A stretch of DNA of 64,000 nucleotides. Source: Macrothele yani (taxonomy: Eukaryota; Arthropoda; Arachnida; Araneae; Macrothelidae). This document shows positions 1 to 11,152 of this stretch, piece after piece (within the stretch, counting starts at the first letter, position 1; each line of letters opens with the position of its first letter). The notes beneath the pieces were generated by a model. The model worked only from the letters and a program-made list of their open reading frames with translations, searched no databases and was not told where the DNA came from. Both the position numbers and the translations under genes were made by a program. The DNA lies in contig CM077034.1 of NCBI GenBank assembly GCA_039090855.1, positions 10,680,984-10,744,983 of the forward strand, in the 5' to 3' direction.

Positions 1-119
1 CATCTTTTGGAATACTTGAATGCTGGCCATACCTACAAAGACAAACCACATCAATTGGACAACAAAACACAACAAAGCCATACATTTTTATATATAATTG
101 AATGTTTGTTTGCATGTCT

Positions 120-460
120 GCTATACAAATCTACAGTTTTCAATTTAGAACCACCAAATTTGGTATACAATCTCCTGGTATACCAAATTTGGTGGTTCTA
201 AACTATACTATCCCTACCTTAGACAGTTTTCGGAAAGGGTCGGAGCCCTGGGTCAAGGGGCCCCCACACAAAATTTCCATAAAATCTACAGTTTTCAATT
301 TAGAACCACCAAATTTGGTATACTATTGCATGGTACTCTAACTTAGAACGTATATGGCTTTCGGATGGGGTTCGAGCACAGGGTTAAGTGGCCCCCACAC
401 AAAATTTCCGTAAAATCTAGTTTTCAATTTAGAACCACCAAATTTAGTATGCTATTGCAG
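120..460. repeat. Short direct repeat block with a 24-bp palindromic pair
   Basis: A motif of about 45 bases (CTACAGTTTTCAATTTAGAA followed by CCACCAAATTTGGTAT) occurs three times in direct orientation, near 130, 285 and 414. Next to the first copy is an exact inverted partner: bases 144-167 are the reverse complement of 179-202, with an 11-base spacer. The intervening sequence is also partly repeated (the GGCCCCCACACAAAATTTCC segments near 258 and 390). No coding potential is seen. It looks like a fragment of a non-autonomous element or degraded satellite; the family is not recognised. Confidence 0.6.
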
Positions 461-1935
461 GCACCGGGAATCGGATGCAGGGTCTACCAGTTATGCGCCA
501 GACATGCTACCACTGCTCCACAGCGGCCTCGAAATTCTCCAGACTCACAAGCGACAAACTGCCAAACCACGTGGCAGGTTGCTTCATTGGAGCCCCGCAC
601 AATGCTGGGGATTCACCAAAGGTGGACAAGAGCAACCGAACAAATTACTAGAAGGCGAATGAATAATTAAATCACACAGTTGATGTGGGTTAAGGTCATC
701 AAATAGAAGTCATCGCTCTATCCACGTTTATAAGAGAGTCCCAGAAAAATCCTTATTGGCCGCCGTCGGGAATCCAACCCCGGGTCTTCCAGTTACGCGC
801 CGGACATGCTACCACTACACCACAGCGGCCTTGAAATTCTCCAGACTCACAAGCGACAAACTGCCAAACCACATGGCAGGTTGCTTCATTGGAGCCCCGC
901 ACAATGCTGGGGATTCCTCAAAGGTTAACAACAGCAACCGAACAAATAACTAAAAGGCGAATGAATAATGAAATCACACAGTTGATGTGGGTTAAGATCA
1001 TCAAATAGAAGTCATCGCTCTATCCACGTTTATAAGAGAGTCACAGAAAAATCCTCATCGGCCGCCGTCGGGAATCGAACCCCGCGTCTTCCAGTTACGC
1101 GCCGGACATGCTACCACTGCACCACAGTGGCCTCGAAATTCTCCAGACTCACAAGCGACAAACTGCCAAACCACATGGCAGGTTGCTTCATTGGAGCCCC
1201 CGCACAATGCTGGGGATTTCTCAAAGGTGAACAACAGCAACCGAACAAATAACTAAAAGGTGAATGAATAATTAAATCACACAGTTGACGTGGGTTAAAA
1301 TCATCAAATAGAAGTCATCGCTCTATCCACGTTTATAAGAGAGTCACAGAAAAATCCTCATCGGCCGCCGTCGGGAATCGAACCCCGCGTCTTCCAGTTA
1401 CGCGCCGGACATGCTACCACGGCACCACAGCGGCCTCGAAATTCTCCAGACTCACAAGCGACAAACTGCCAAACCACATGGCAGGTTGCTTCATTGGAGC
1501 CCCCGCACAATGCTGGGGATTTCTCAAAGGTGAACAACAGCAACCGAACAAATAACTAAAAGGCGAATGAATAATTAAATCACACAGTTGACGTGGGTTA
1601 AAATCATCAAATAGAAGTCATCGCTCTATCCACGTTTATAAGAGAGTCACAGAAAAATCCTCATCGGCCGCCGTCGGGATTCGAACCCCGGGTCTTCCAG
1701 TTACGCGCCGGACATGCTACCACTGCACCACAGCGGCCTCGAAATTCTCCAGACTCACAAGCGACAAACTGCCAAATCACATGGCAGGTTGCTTCATTGG
1801 AGCCCCGCACAATGCTGGGGATTCACCAAAGGTGAACAACAGCAACCGAACAAATAACTAGAAGGCGAATGAATAATTAAAGCACACAGTTGATGTGGAT
1901 TAGGAACATCAAATACAAGTCATCGCTCTTAAAGG
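461..1935 (-). repeat. Tandem array of a tRNA-derived SINE, about 303-bp unit, 5 copies
   Basis: Five head-to-tail units; the same landmark recurs at 759, 1061, 1364 and 1667, preceded by a diverged first copy from 461. Read on the minus strand each unit holds a tRNA-like block, for example 1667-1737. It has a 7-bp acceptor stem (GCCGCTG with CGGCGGC), a D-arm/A box around GTGCAGTGGTAGCAT, a 5-bp anticodon stem (TCCGG with CTGGA) and a B box GGTTCGAATCC. The loop would give anticodon CGT (Thr) but lacks the usual T at position 33, and the T stem is poor. It is therefore a pol III-derived SINE head and not a working tRNA. The remaining 230 bases are the shared SINE body. Confidence 0.8.
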
Positions 1936-2745
1936 ACATCTTAATTAAATTGCACCCGCCAAACTTGGTGATTCCACGAATAGTAATATTTATCCGAAAT
2001 ACAAGGTGCCCCTGCTAGTTCACAAATAAAAGAGTTAAAAGCTATCATGTACATTGGAAAGTTCTGTTGTTTTTTTTTAAGTTAAAGAGCAACTTGTCAT
2101 GTAAGAGACATTTATTAAAGTTTTAATCTCCAATATAATGTCCTTTACCTTCCCCTACTCTTCCCCACCTGTTGGGAAGCTTGTTGGTTCCCTTGGTGTG
2201 ACAGACATGGGGACTGGAGTTGAAATATTCCCTTTCTGCAGAGTGAATGTCTTCATCATTTCGAAAATGCTTCTCCAGTGCAAAAAGTTGTGCACGGAAT
2301 GGAACAGATAATAATCAGGTGGTGCAATATCCAGTGAATATGGCAGATGTGATAAAATTTATCATCTGTGAACTGAACGCTACAACACCACATGCTTTCT
2401 GTTGGCCAACGTACGGTGTTTTTCTTTGATAGATGCTGAGAGTACCAAAATCGTGGTTCATAGTCTTATTCAACCATAGAAATTCCAGGAGTTAATTTAA
2501 AAGGACATTTTCAGGACTTTCGAATGTTTTTTTTTTTTTTTTTTTCCAGCACACACAATACAAATTGCTCCGTCTTAAAATATAGTAAAATCACAAGCCT
2601 GTTCGACCTGTAACCTAAAAACCCCTACGTGCTTCAGCGAACTTAGTACAGAAAGCAGAACTTTGAAAAGTGATGTTTGCTTAGGGATCCCTGATATGCT
2701 GGAAAAAAATAAGGGACACTTACGACTGAGGGTGAAAGTTTAGTA
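1936..2745. other. Mostly unassigned sequence between TE copies
   Basis: Apart from the short mariner-like remnant listed separately (2120-2290), this stretch holds AT-rich sequence, an oligo-T run near 2041-2060 and a long oligo-T run at about 2528-2547. The long run could be the reverse-strand poly(A) tail of a retroposed sequence, but no body was recognised. Nothing else can be supported. Confidence 0.5.
2120..2290 (-). pseudogene. Possible C-terminal remnant of a mariner transposase
   Basis: Minus-strand translation gives a segment ending in KLPNRWGRVGEGKGHYIGD and then a stop at about 2124. This resembles the usual mariner C terminus, where a 'LP.RW' motif precedes a glycine/tyrosine-rich tail. 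No catalytic residues or terminal repeats were found around it, so only the tail of a copy seems to remain. A chance match cannot be excluded. Confidence 0.35.
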
Positions 2746-4260
2746 CACTGCCGGACAATTGCTAAGGACGGATGACGATAGCAACCATGAAATGGAAGGC
2801 AGGAAAATGTGGAAATTAGCATAAGTGCGGGATACAGTAAGACGTGTTGTGCGTATGCAAATTTTGGATTGCCGAACTTGTTCGTGACGTCATAGCGCTG
2901 ATAAGAGATATAAAGGATTTGACGCGTATTGACCGTTGTTGTTCAAACGCAAAGTTGAAAGGGAAAGAATCAATTGACGAACTTGCAATTTTCAGTATGT
3001 CTTCCCAACATCACCTAGATGATTTTACGCGTGGCCGTATTATTGGCAGGATTGAAGAAGAGCGAAAAATAACAGATGTTGCCAGGGAGTTCGACGTCAG
3101 CCACAGTGTTGTTTCAAGGCTTTGGAAATCATTTCAAACAAATGGAGAGTGTAGCAAACGTCACGGGGAGGTCGTGTTCGCAGTACGACACCTGCAGAAG
3201 ATCGGTACATAGTGTCAACAAAAAGACACCGGCGCAGCACAGCTAGTGAGGTAGCAAATCAGTTTATGTCTGCTACTGACAAGCGGATCTCCCGAAAAAC
3301 TGTCGCCAGACGTTTGCATGAAGGAGGACTATACGCACGCCGTCCTGTTGTGTGCATCCCATTGTCCAGACGTCACTGTACCGCCCGTTTGCAATGGTGA
3401 CATCAACATCGCAATTGCACTGATAACGACTGGTCTGCTGTCCTCTTCTCAGATAAGAGTAGATACAGTCTATCGTCTGATTGTCGACGACAACTGATCT
3501 GGCGTGATAGTGGTACTGCATATTGTCCAGCAAACATACAGGATATCCGACATGTAGTGTCATGGTATGGGCTGGCATCATGATCAATGGCCGTACGTCC
3601 CTCTGTGTGCTTCCAACTGGGACTATGACTGGCCAACGATACATTAATGATGTTCTGCTACCTCATGTTCGCATGTTCCGTGGTGCTGTCGGTGATAGAT
3701 TCATTTTCATGGACGACAACGCAACATGTCATCGAACAGTCGCTGTCCAGGAGTGTCTTGAGACCGAGGATATTCAACGCCTCGTATGGCCAGCATCTCC
3801 AGATCTGAATCCCATTGAAAATGTGTGGGATGCTTTGGGGAGGAGTCTTGCTGGTCGCCAATGCCCTCCAATAAACAAGGACACCCTCATCCGTGCACTG
3901 ACAGAGGAATGGGGTAAATTACCCCAACAGCTGCTTGATAATGTTGTGCAAAGCATGACACGACGTGTGGAATCTTGCATCGCCCTCCATGGTGGCCATA
4001 TCCCGTATTGACATCTTACGCCAGAACGCCTGCGGACGGTAATTGCATTTTTTTCACGTTTACGTATTCTGCACAAAATGGCCTGTTTGTCCCTTGAACA
4101 CGTTCCAAAGCCTTCTGGATTTCAGAGCACAATAAATTGTCTTTCTTGTAATGTCCTGGCATTCTGACATTATTTTATTTCACTTGGCATCCAACCACAC
4201 TTACTTTTTTATGCGCTATATAGCCGTTTATGATCCGTCCTTAGCAATTGTCCAGCAGTG
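2746..4260 (+). mobile_element. Tc1-family DNA transposon, decayed, with TIRs and TA target
   Basis: The ends are inverted repeats of about 30 bases: the left begins CACTGCCGGACAATTGCTAA, and the right end, read in reverse complement, begins CACTGCTGGACAATTGCTAA. Both are flanked by TA (2744-2745 and 4261-4262), the Tc1/mariner target. The element is 1,515 bp with one broken transposase gene. The terminal repeats still match well, so it could have been mobilised in trans after the gene decayed. Confidence 0.9.
2997..4011 (+). pseudogene. Tc1-type transposase pseudogene (DD34E family)
   Basis: It would be the DNA-cutting and joining enzyme of the surrounding element. The start is set at the ATG of MSSQHHLDD, which opens the usual N-terminal paired-type helix-turn-helix domain. 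The catalytic domain is visible as FSDKSR (first Asp), FMDDNATCH (second Asp) and DLNPIENVWD (the Glu), and the chain ends in a typical GGHIPY-like Tc1 tail. The frame is broken at least three times: a frameshift near 3160, an in-frame TGA at about 3400 and another frameshift near 3515. No active protein can come from this copy. The family is secure from the motif order and spacing. Confidence 0.9.
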
Positions 4261-4344
4261 TATGTGCATCCATCACATATGCCAGTCTTCCAAAATGATT
4301 CTAACTATTCTTATTAATCAATCAGTCTTGCTCACTCTTGCAAT

Positions 4345-4690
4345 ACTTTTCTGAAGAATGAATTTCACTTAACAATTGTTTATTTTTAAGAATCATGTCA
4401 TGAAATTCTACACAATCCTCATTGAAGAATGATTTTAAAGTTTTTACAGACAATTTATTTTTCTCACCAGTCTACAGTGCGTTCATGCGAGAAAATAATC
4501 TTTCGACACACGCATTTGTTGCAGGGATACACATAACGAACTCCACTACTTTCTTTAAATTCAATAGTTCTCCTTCAACATTTTTAATATATTCATCCAG
4601 ACTCCATCTAAGTGTTTAGATTTCAACATTTCCTTCACTTCACTATCTTTTTTGGACTTCAGAGCTGTTTTCACTACCATTACTTCATCA
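4345..4690 (-). pseudogene. hAT transposase C-terminal (dimerisation) remnant
   Basis: Minus-strand translation gives VVEFVMCIPATNACVERLF followed by SRMNAL, the hallmark of the hAT C-terminal dimerisation region (N.x.E R.F S..N). It continues through EKNKLSVKTLKS, as hAT proteins do. A TAG interrupts it right after NAL. The rest of the transposase and the terminal repeats are not visible, and the next element begins at 4700. It is a 5'-truncated, dead fragment. Confidence 0.7.
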
Positions 4691-4699
4691 AACAAATTA

Positions 4700-5973
4700 T
4701 TGGGTTGTCGGAAAAGTCATGACGTATTTTATCCATGTTTTGCAAAGGTCATTTATTGATAGAAAGAACAAAGATCAATCAATGATATAATGCCCGTTTT
4801 GTTCGATAACCTTTTGCCATCTTTCAGTGAGCTGCAGCAGAATGCCTCGTTCATAGAAGGACCTGTCTTTCGTGGCGAAAAAATGTACAAGGTGCTGATT
4901 TACAGCCTCATCTGAATTGAACGTTATACCACGCAAGGACTGTTGAAGAGAGCGAAACAAGTGGAAGTCTGACGGCGCAAGATCAGGCGAGTATGCTGGA
5001 GTAGCAACACATCCTACCCAAGCTCCAATAATTTTTGGCGGAAGATCAAACTTGTGTGTGGTCTCGCGTTGTCGTGATGGAACACAACACTTTTGTGATG
5101 TACGAGCTCTGGACGTTTCTGGATGATAGATTCGTTCAAACTGCCCAATTGCCGACAGGACACATTCGAATTGATTGTTTGGTTCCGTGGTAGGAGCTCG
5201 AAAAACATGACACCTTTAAAATCCCACCACATTGAGACCAGAACATTCCGCTGATGAATGTCTGCTTTGAATGTCGTTTGAGGCGAAGCAGCACGTCGGG
5301 ACCAAGACCGTTTTTGCACACCACATTGTTATACACAATCCACTTTTTGTCACCAGTTATTAGCCGCTTCAAAAAAGATAATTTAACTCACGTTTAATGA
5401 GCATATCGCAGATGTTTGTACGCGCCGTCAATTGAGCTTCTTTGAGTTCATGAGGAACCCACACATCGAGCTTGCTTACGTATTCCAGCTTCTTCAGGTG
5501 GTGGTGAACGCTTGAATGATGGATGTGAAACGTGTCTGCAATCTCTCGTGTCGTGTAGCGTGGGTTTGACTCGATCAATGCCTTGATTTGGTCGTCATCA
5601 ACCTCGGTGGGCCTCCCGGACCAAGGTGCATCGTTGAGGTCAAAATCAGCAGCACGGAATTTTGCGAACCACCGCTGGCACTGACGTTCTTGTAGAGCGT
5701 TATCACCGTATACTTTACACAACTTTTCACAAGCTTGACGCGCGTTCTTCCCTTTACGGAAGTAAAACAGTAAAATGTGGCAAAAATGCACAGTTTGGTC
5801 TTCCATCTTTACCTTGATGTCAAATCTCCGCAAATCAACCAAATCGCTCACTATTCCTTTTTGACTGCACCTGTCGAATGCCATAGCGATAACAGAGCTG
5901 CGCCTCTAGTACTTCCAAAACCGCCTAACCACCATCGGGTGCCAAAATACATCAGACTTTTCCAACAACCTAA
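4700..5973 (-). mobile_element. mariner element, 1.27 kb, with TIRs and TA target
   Basis: The left end starts TTGGGTTGTCGGAAAAGTCA and the right end, reverse complemented, starts TTAGGTTGTTGGAAAAGTCT. TA flanks both ends (4698-4699, 5974-5975). The length is normal for mariner. The transposase reads from right to left. Both ends carry scattered mismatches, which points to an old insertion. Confidence 0.9.
4775..5806 (-). pseudogene. mariner transposase pseudogene (DD34D)
   Basis: Start chosen at MEDQTVHFCH, where mariner N-terminal helix-turn-helix domains begin (…ARQACEKLCKVYGDNALQE). Upstream in-frame sequence is probably UTR. The catalytic triad can be followed through three frames: TGDKKWIVYNN (first Asp), FHHDNARPHTS (second Asp) and YSPDLAPSDFHLF (third Asp). 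The C terminus RWQKVIEQNGHYIID is standard. Frameshifts lie near 5372, 5315 and 5020, so the copy is inactive. It differs clearly from the other mariners in this window and is a separate lineage. Confidence 0.9.
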
Positions 5974-6025
5974 TAGAGTCATCAATGTTTGATATGGCAG
6001 CGGTCTGATTAATGGTTGAATTATC

Positions 6026-6760
6026 ATGAAAGAAATACAGGATTACGCCATATAATACAAATTTTGAAGATGACAATCCGATATTTGGGGTAAATGTGAC
6101 AAGGATGGTAAGTCAGATAATATCTGAAAACTTGAAAATTTTCATCATCCTGGACGGGACTCGAATCCACGTCTCCCAGAAAACGCCCGGGTATGCTAAC
6201 CACTACACCACTCAGAACGACCAAGTTTCAAGTTTCCGATCAATTTGAATTTAACCATCACAGGATTCGCTAGTCGAAGCAACCGGCATTCATGTTTAGC
6301 GAATCTGGAGGTTAAGAATCTTATCCCGTGTTTGCCCGGAGAAGCAGATAAATCATGAAAGAAATACGGGATTACGCCATATAATACAAATTTTGAAGAT
6401 GACAATCCGATTTTTGGCATAAATGTGACAAGGATGGTAAGTCAGATAATGCCCGAAAACTTGAAAATTTTCATCGTCCTGGAGCGGGACTCAAACCCGC
6501 GTCTCCCGAAAACACCTAGGTATGCTAACCACTATCCAGTGATGGTTAAATTCAAATTGATCGGAAACTTGAAACTTGGTCGTTCTGGGTGGTGTAGTGG
6601 TTAGCATACCCGGGCGTTTTCTGGGAGACAGTGGATTCGAGTCCCGTCCAGGATGATGAAAATGTTCAAGTTTTCGGATATTATCTGACTTACCATCCTT
6701 GTCACATTTACGCCAAAAATCGGATTGTCATCTTCAAAATTTGTAGTAGTTGGATTGTTT
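6026..6760. repeat. Second tRNA-SINE family: two minus copies and one inverted plus copy
   Basis: Two minus-strand copies (6026-6262 and 6353-6540) share the body ATGACAATCCGAT…GACAAGGATGGTAAG and a tRNA-like head. A third copy runs on the plus strand (about 6550-6750), so 6383-6535 and 6590-6745 form a long inverted repeat. The plus-strand head (6581-6656) reads TGGTGTAGTGGTTAGCAT (A box) and GGATTCGAGTCC (B box). It also has a possible acceptor stem (TTCTGGG with TCCAGGA) and an anticodon stem CCCGG/CTGGG. The general shape is closest to Asp- or Glu-type tRNAs but too diverged to assign. These are SINE heads, not functional tRNA genes. Confidence 0.7.
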
Positions 6761-7145
6761 GAAAACATTTTCCCAAGATAATCTGTTCTCAGTTTCACCC
6801 AAGACATACTGTCTATTGTGATCATTCTTTTATATACTTGTATGACACAGATGTGTTGTAGGAATCAATTTTATTAAATTGTATTACTGACTGCATCCAC
6901 CAGGTGTCGAGGTCATGTGCCCTCCTATTTTCCGATATCAATCTGCCATGGCTGTGCTTGCTTACGTAATGAGAGCATTGACCACAGAGTTAGACACGAG
7001 AGATAGCGTCACAGTAGATAACAATCAGCTTCGGGGAAGCTTGGCGTGCAGGTTAAAAAATATGTTTGTAAAAGAAGAGAAACTGTAACTCACCGATTCT
7101 GTTTCACAGTTTTGAACTCTAAAATACAGGACAAAATGTTGTCTC
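6761..7145. other. Unassigned sequence upstream of the large SINE array
   Basis: No repeat, ORF of interest or TE end was recognised. The last bases (…TTGTCTCGAAGAGTTTT) are the pre-insertion target of the SINE array that follows; the same GAAGAGTTTT reappears at 10627. Confidence 0.5.
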
Positions 7146-10100
7146 GAAGAGTTTTTTTGTTGTTTTTTTTTATTGGAGGTTTAACGACCACCGTGAGCAA
7201 CTCAATGGGCTATAAGCAGTCACCCGTCCCTAATTTAGGGTCACTGGTTCCAGGGAAGGGAGAGAGCCAGTGCCGTAAGATAAACACAACATCCATGCCT
7301 CATCGAGATTCGAACCCGGACCCCTTACGGGCGAATGATCAGAGGCCAGCGTCTTAGACCACTGCGCCACCGGGGCGGCGATTGGATGTTTAACGACCAC
7401 CGTGAGCAACTCAATGGGCTATAAGCAGTCGCCCGTCCCTAATTTAGGGTCACTGGTTCCAGGGAAGGGAGAGAGCCAGTACCGTAAGACAAACACAACA
7501 TCCATGCCTCATCGGGATTCAAACCCGGACCCCTTACGGGCGAATGATCAGAGGCCAGCGCCTTAGACCCCTGCGCTACCGGGGCGGCGATTGGATGTTT
7601 AACGACCACCGTGAGCAACTCAATGGGCTATAAGCAGTCGCCCGTCCCTAATTTAGGGTCACTGGTTCCAGGGAAGGGAGAGAGCCAGTGCCGTAAGACA
7701 AACACAACATCCATGCCTGACCGGGATTCGAACCCGGACCCCTTACGGGCGAATGATCAGAGGCCAGCGCCTTAGACCACCGGGGCGGCGATTGGATGTT
7801 TAACGACCACCGTGAGTAACTCAATGGGCTATAAGCAGTCGCCCGTCCCTAATTTAGGGTCACTGGTTCCAGGGAAGGGAGAGGGCCAGTGCCGTAAGAC
7901 AAACACAACATCCATGCCTCACCGGGATTCGAACCCGACCCCACGGGGAATGATCAGAGGCCTGCGCCACCGGGGCGGCGATTGGATGTTTAACGACCAC
8001 CGTGAGCAACTCAATGGGCTATAAGCAGTCGCCCGTCTCTAATTTAGGGTCACTGGTTCCAGGGAAGGAAGAGAGCCAGTGCCGTAAGACAAACACAACA
8101 TCCATGCCCCATCGGGATTCGAACCCGGACCCCTTACGGGCGAATGATCAGAGGCCAGCGCCTTAGACCACCGGGGCGGCGATTGGATGTTTAACGACCA
8201 CCGTGAGCAACTCAATGGGCTATAAGCAGTCGCCCGTCCCTAATTTAGAGTCACTGGTTCCAGGGAAGGGAGAGAGCCAGTGCCATAAGACAAACACAAC
8301 ATCCATGCCTCACCGGGATTCAAACCCGGACCCCTTACGGGCGAATGATCAGAGGCCAGCGCATTAGACCACCGGGGCGGCGATTGGATGTTCAACGACC
8401 ACCGTGAGCAACTCAATGGGCTATAAGCAGTCGCCCGTCCCTAATTTAGGGTCACTGGTTTCAGGGAAGGGAGAGAGCCAGTGCCATAAGACAAACACAA
8501 CATCCATGCCTCATCGGGATTCGAGCCCGGACCCCTTACGGGCGAATGATCAGAGGCCAGCGTCTTAGACCACTGCGCCACCGGGGCGGCGATTGGATGT
8601 TTAACGACCACCGTGAGCAACTCAATGGGCTATAAGCAGTCGCCCGTCCCTAATTTAGGGTCACTGGTTCCAGGGAAGGGAGAGAGCCAGTACCGTAAGA
8701 CAAACACAACATCCATGCCTCATCGGGATTCGAACCCGGACCCCTTACGGGCGAATGATCAGAGGCCAGCGTCTTACACCACTGCGCCACCGGGGCGGCG
8801 ATTGGATGTTTAACGACCACCGTGAGCAACTCAATGGGCTATAAGCAGTCGCCCGTCCCTAATTTAGGGTCACTGGTTCCAGGGAAGGGAGAGAGCCAGT
8901 GCCATAAGACAAACACAACATCCATGCCTCATCGGGATTCAAACCCGGACCCCTTACGGGCGAATGATCAGAGGCCAGCGCCTTAGACCCCTGCGCTACC
9001 GGGGCGGCGATTGGATGTTTAACGACCACCGTGAGCAACTCAATGGGCTATAAGCAGTCGCCCGTCCCTAATTTAGGGTCACTGGTTCCAGGGAAGGGAG
9101 AGAGCCAGTGCCGTAAGACAAACACAACATCCATGCCTGACCGGGATTCGAACCCGGACCCCTTACGGGCGAATGATCAGAGGCCAGCGCCTTAGACCAC
9201 CGGGGCGGCGATTGGATGTTTAACGACCACCGTGAGTAACTCAATGGGCTATAAGCAGTCGCCCGTCCCTAATTTAGGGTCACTGGTTCCAGGGAAGGGA
9301 GAGGGCCAGTGCCGTAAGACAAACACAACATCCATGCCTCACCGGGATTCGAACCCGGACCCCTTACGGGGAATGATCAGAGGCCTGCGCCACCGGGCGG
9401 CGATTGGATGTTTAACGACCACCGTGAGCAACTCAATGGGCTATAAGCAGTCGCCCGTCTCTAATTTAGGGTCACTGGTTCCAGGGAAGGAAGAGAGCCA
9501 GTGCCGTAAGACAAACACAACATCCATGCCCCATCGGGATTCGAACCCGGACCCCTTACGGGCGAATGATCAGAGGCCAGCGCCTTAGACCACCGGGGCG
9601 GCGATTGGATGTTTAACGACCACCGTGAGCAACTCAATGGGCTATAAGCAGTCGCCCGTCCCTAATTTAGAGTCACTGGTTCCAGGGAAGGGAGAGAGCC
9701 AGTGCCATAAGACAAACACAACATCCATGCCTCACCGGGATTCAAACCCGGACCCCTTACGGGCGAATGATCAGAGGCCAGCGCATTAGACCACCGGGGC
9801 GGCGATTGGATGTTCAACGACCACCGTGAGCAACTCAATGGGCTATAAGCAGTCGCCCGTCCCTAATTTAGGGTCACTGGTTTCAGGGAAGGGAGAGAGC
9901 CAGTGCCATAAGACAAACACAACATCCATGCCTCATCGGGATTCGAGCCCGGACCCCTTACGGGCGAATGATCAGAGGCCAGCGCCTTAGACCACCGGGG
10001 CGGCGATTGGATGTTCAACGACCACCGTGAGCAACTCAATGGGCTATAAGCAGTCGCCCGTCCCTAATTTAGGGTCACTGGTTTCAGGGAAGGGAGAGAG

Positions 10101-10636
10101 CCAGTGCCATAAGACAAACACAACATCCATGCCTCATCGGGATTCGAACCCGGACCCCTTACGGGGGAATGATCAGAGGCCAGCGCCTTAGACCACCGGG
10201 GCGGCGATTGGATGTTTAACGACCACCGTGAGCAACTCAATGGGCTATAAGCAGTCGCCCGTCCCTAATTTAGGGTCACTGGTTCCAGGGAAGGGAGAGA
10301 GCCAGTGCCGGAAGACAAACACAACATCCATGCCTCATCGGGATTCGAACCCGGACCCCTTACGGGCGAATGATCAGAGGCCAGCGCCTTAGACCACTGC
10401 GCCACCAGGGCGGCGATTGGATGTTTAACGACCACCGTGAGCAACTCAATGGGCTATAAGCAGTCGCCCGTCCCTAATTTAGGGTCACTGGTTCCAGGGA
10501 AGGGAGAGAGCCAGTGCCATAAGACAAACACAACATCCATGCCTCATCGGGATTCAAACCCGGACCCCTTACGGGCGAATGATCAGAGGCCAGCGCCTTA
10601 GACCACTGCGCCAACGGGGTGGCCTAGAAGAGTTTT
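7146..10636 (-). repeat. 17-unit tandem array of a tRNA-derived SINE inside one TSD
   Basis: Seventeen head-to-tail units of about 190-209 bp; unit starts lie near 7170, 7381, 7590, 7791, 7981, 8182, 8383, 8592, 8801, 9010, 9211, 9401, 9604, 9805, 10006, 10207 and 10416. On the minus strand each unit begins with a tRNA-like head, with A box TGGCGCAGTGGTCTAAGG and B box GGTTCGAATCC and a long interval between them as in class II (Leu/Ser-type) tRNAs. It ends in a body with TCCCTGGAACCAGTGACC. An oligo-T run at 7155-7172 is the reverse-strand A-tail. The target GAAGAGTTTT occurs once on each side (7146-7155, 10627-10636). The same family recurs at 21346-22116 and 46389-46614. Confidence 0.88.
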
Positions 10637-11150
10637 CTCAGGACAATGGGACGCATTAGCCAAAAACGGGATGAACCTGTATTTCACGGGATGTCTGGGA
10701 TCCCTATGCTATGTTTGCTTCATCTAATAAAAACTTAGAATCACAGGTAAAAACTGAAATATACAAATTGTAAAAAAAAAATGTAAATGTAACCAGGTTT
10801 AATTTCTGCAAAACTTCTATGTATACTATGCTAAAATAATTTTGAAACAAATTTATTACTGCTTTGACTAATTCAATTACTGAAGAAATTATAGAATAAA
10901 AATATAAAACTCAAAAATACATACCGACTTGCCAACCTTAAGAAGAGAAAAATCCTGCAATTTTCTATGAAAATTCTGCGAGCATACTTTCGTATGTTTG
11001 AAATATCAATGGACATAATTTGAAGCACTGTTACGTTAATGCATATAAAAAATGCTGATCGGATTATACTTACCTATGTTTATTTTATTACTCCATCACA
11101 ATCATTATAAAAAGTATACACTTTCAGAAAAATCACTAAATATACAATCT
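10637..11150. other. AT-rich unassigned stretch
   Basis: No TE protein or repeat was recognised. On the minus strand 10925-10954 is bounded by an acceptor-like TTGCAG and a donor-like GTATGT, a 30-bp open segment. This is too short to call an exon and is listed only as a weak finding. Confidence 0.45.
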
Positions 11151-11152
11151 TA

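Noticed and set aside
759..1737. tRNA genes on the minus strand
   Set aside because: The cloverleaf is incomplete (no T33, broken T stem) and is fused to a repeated 230-base body, so these are SINE heads.
7146..10636. Multiple class II tRNA genes
   Set aside because: A and B boxes are present but acceptor pairing is poor and every unit has the same long body; they are SINE units.
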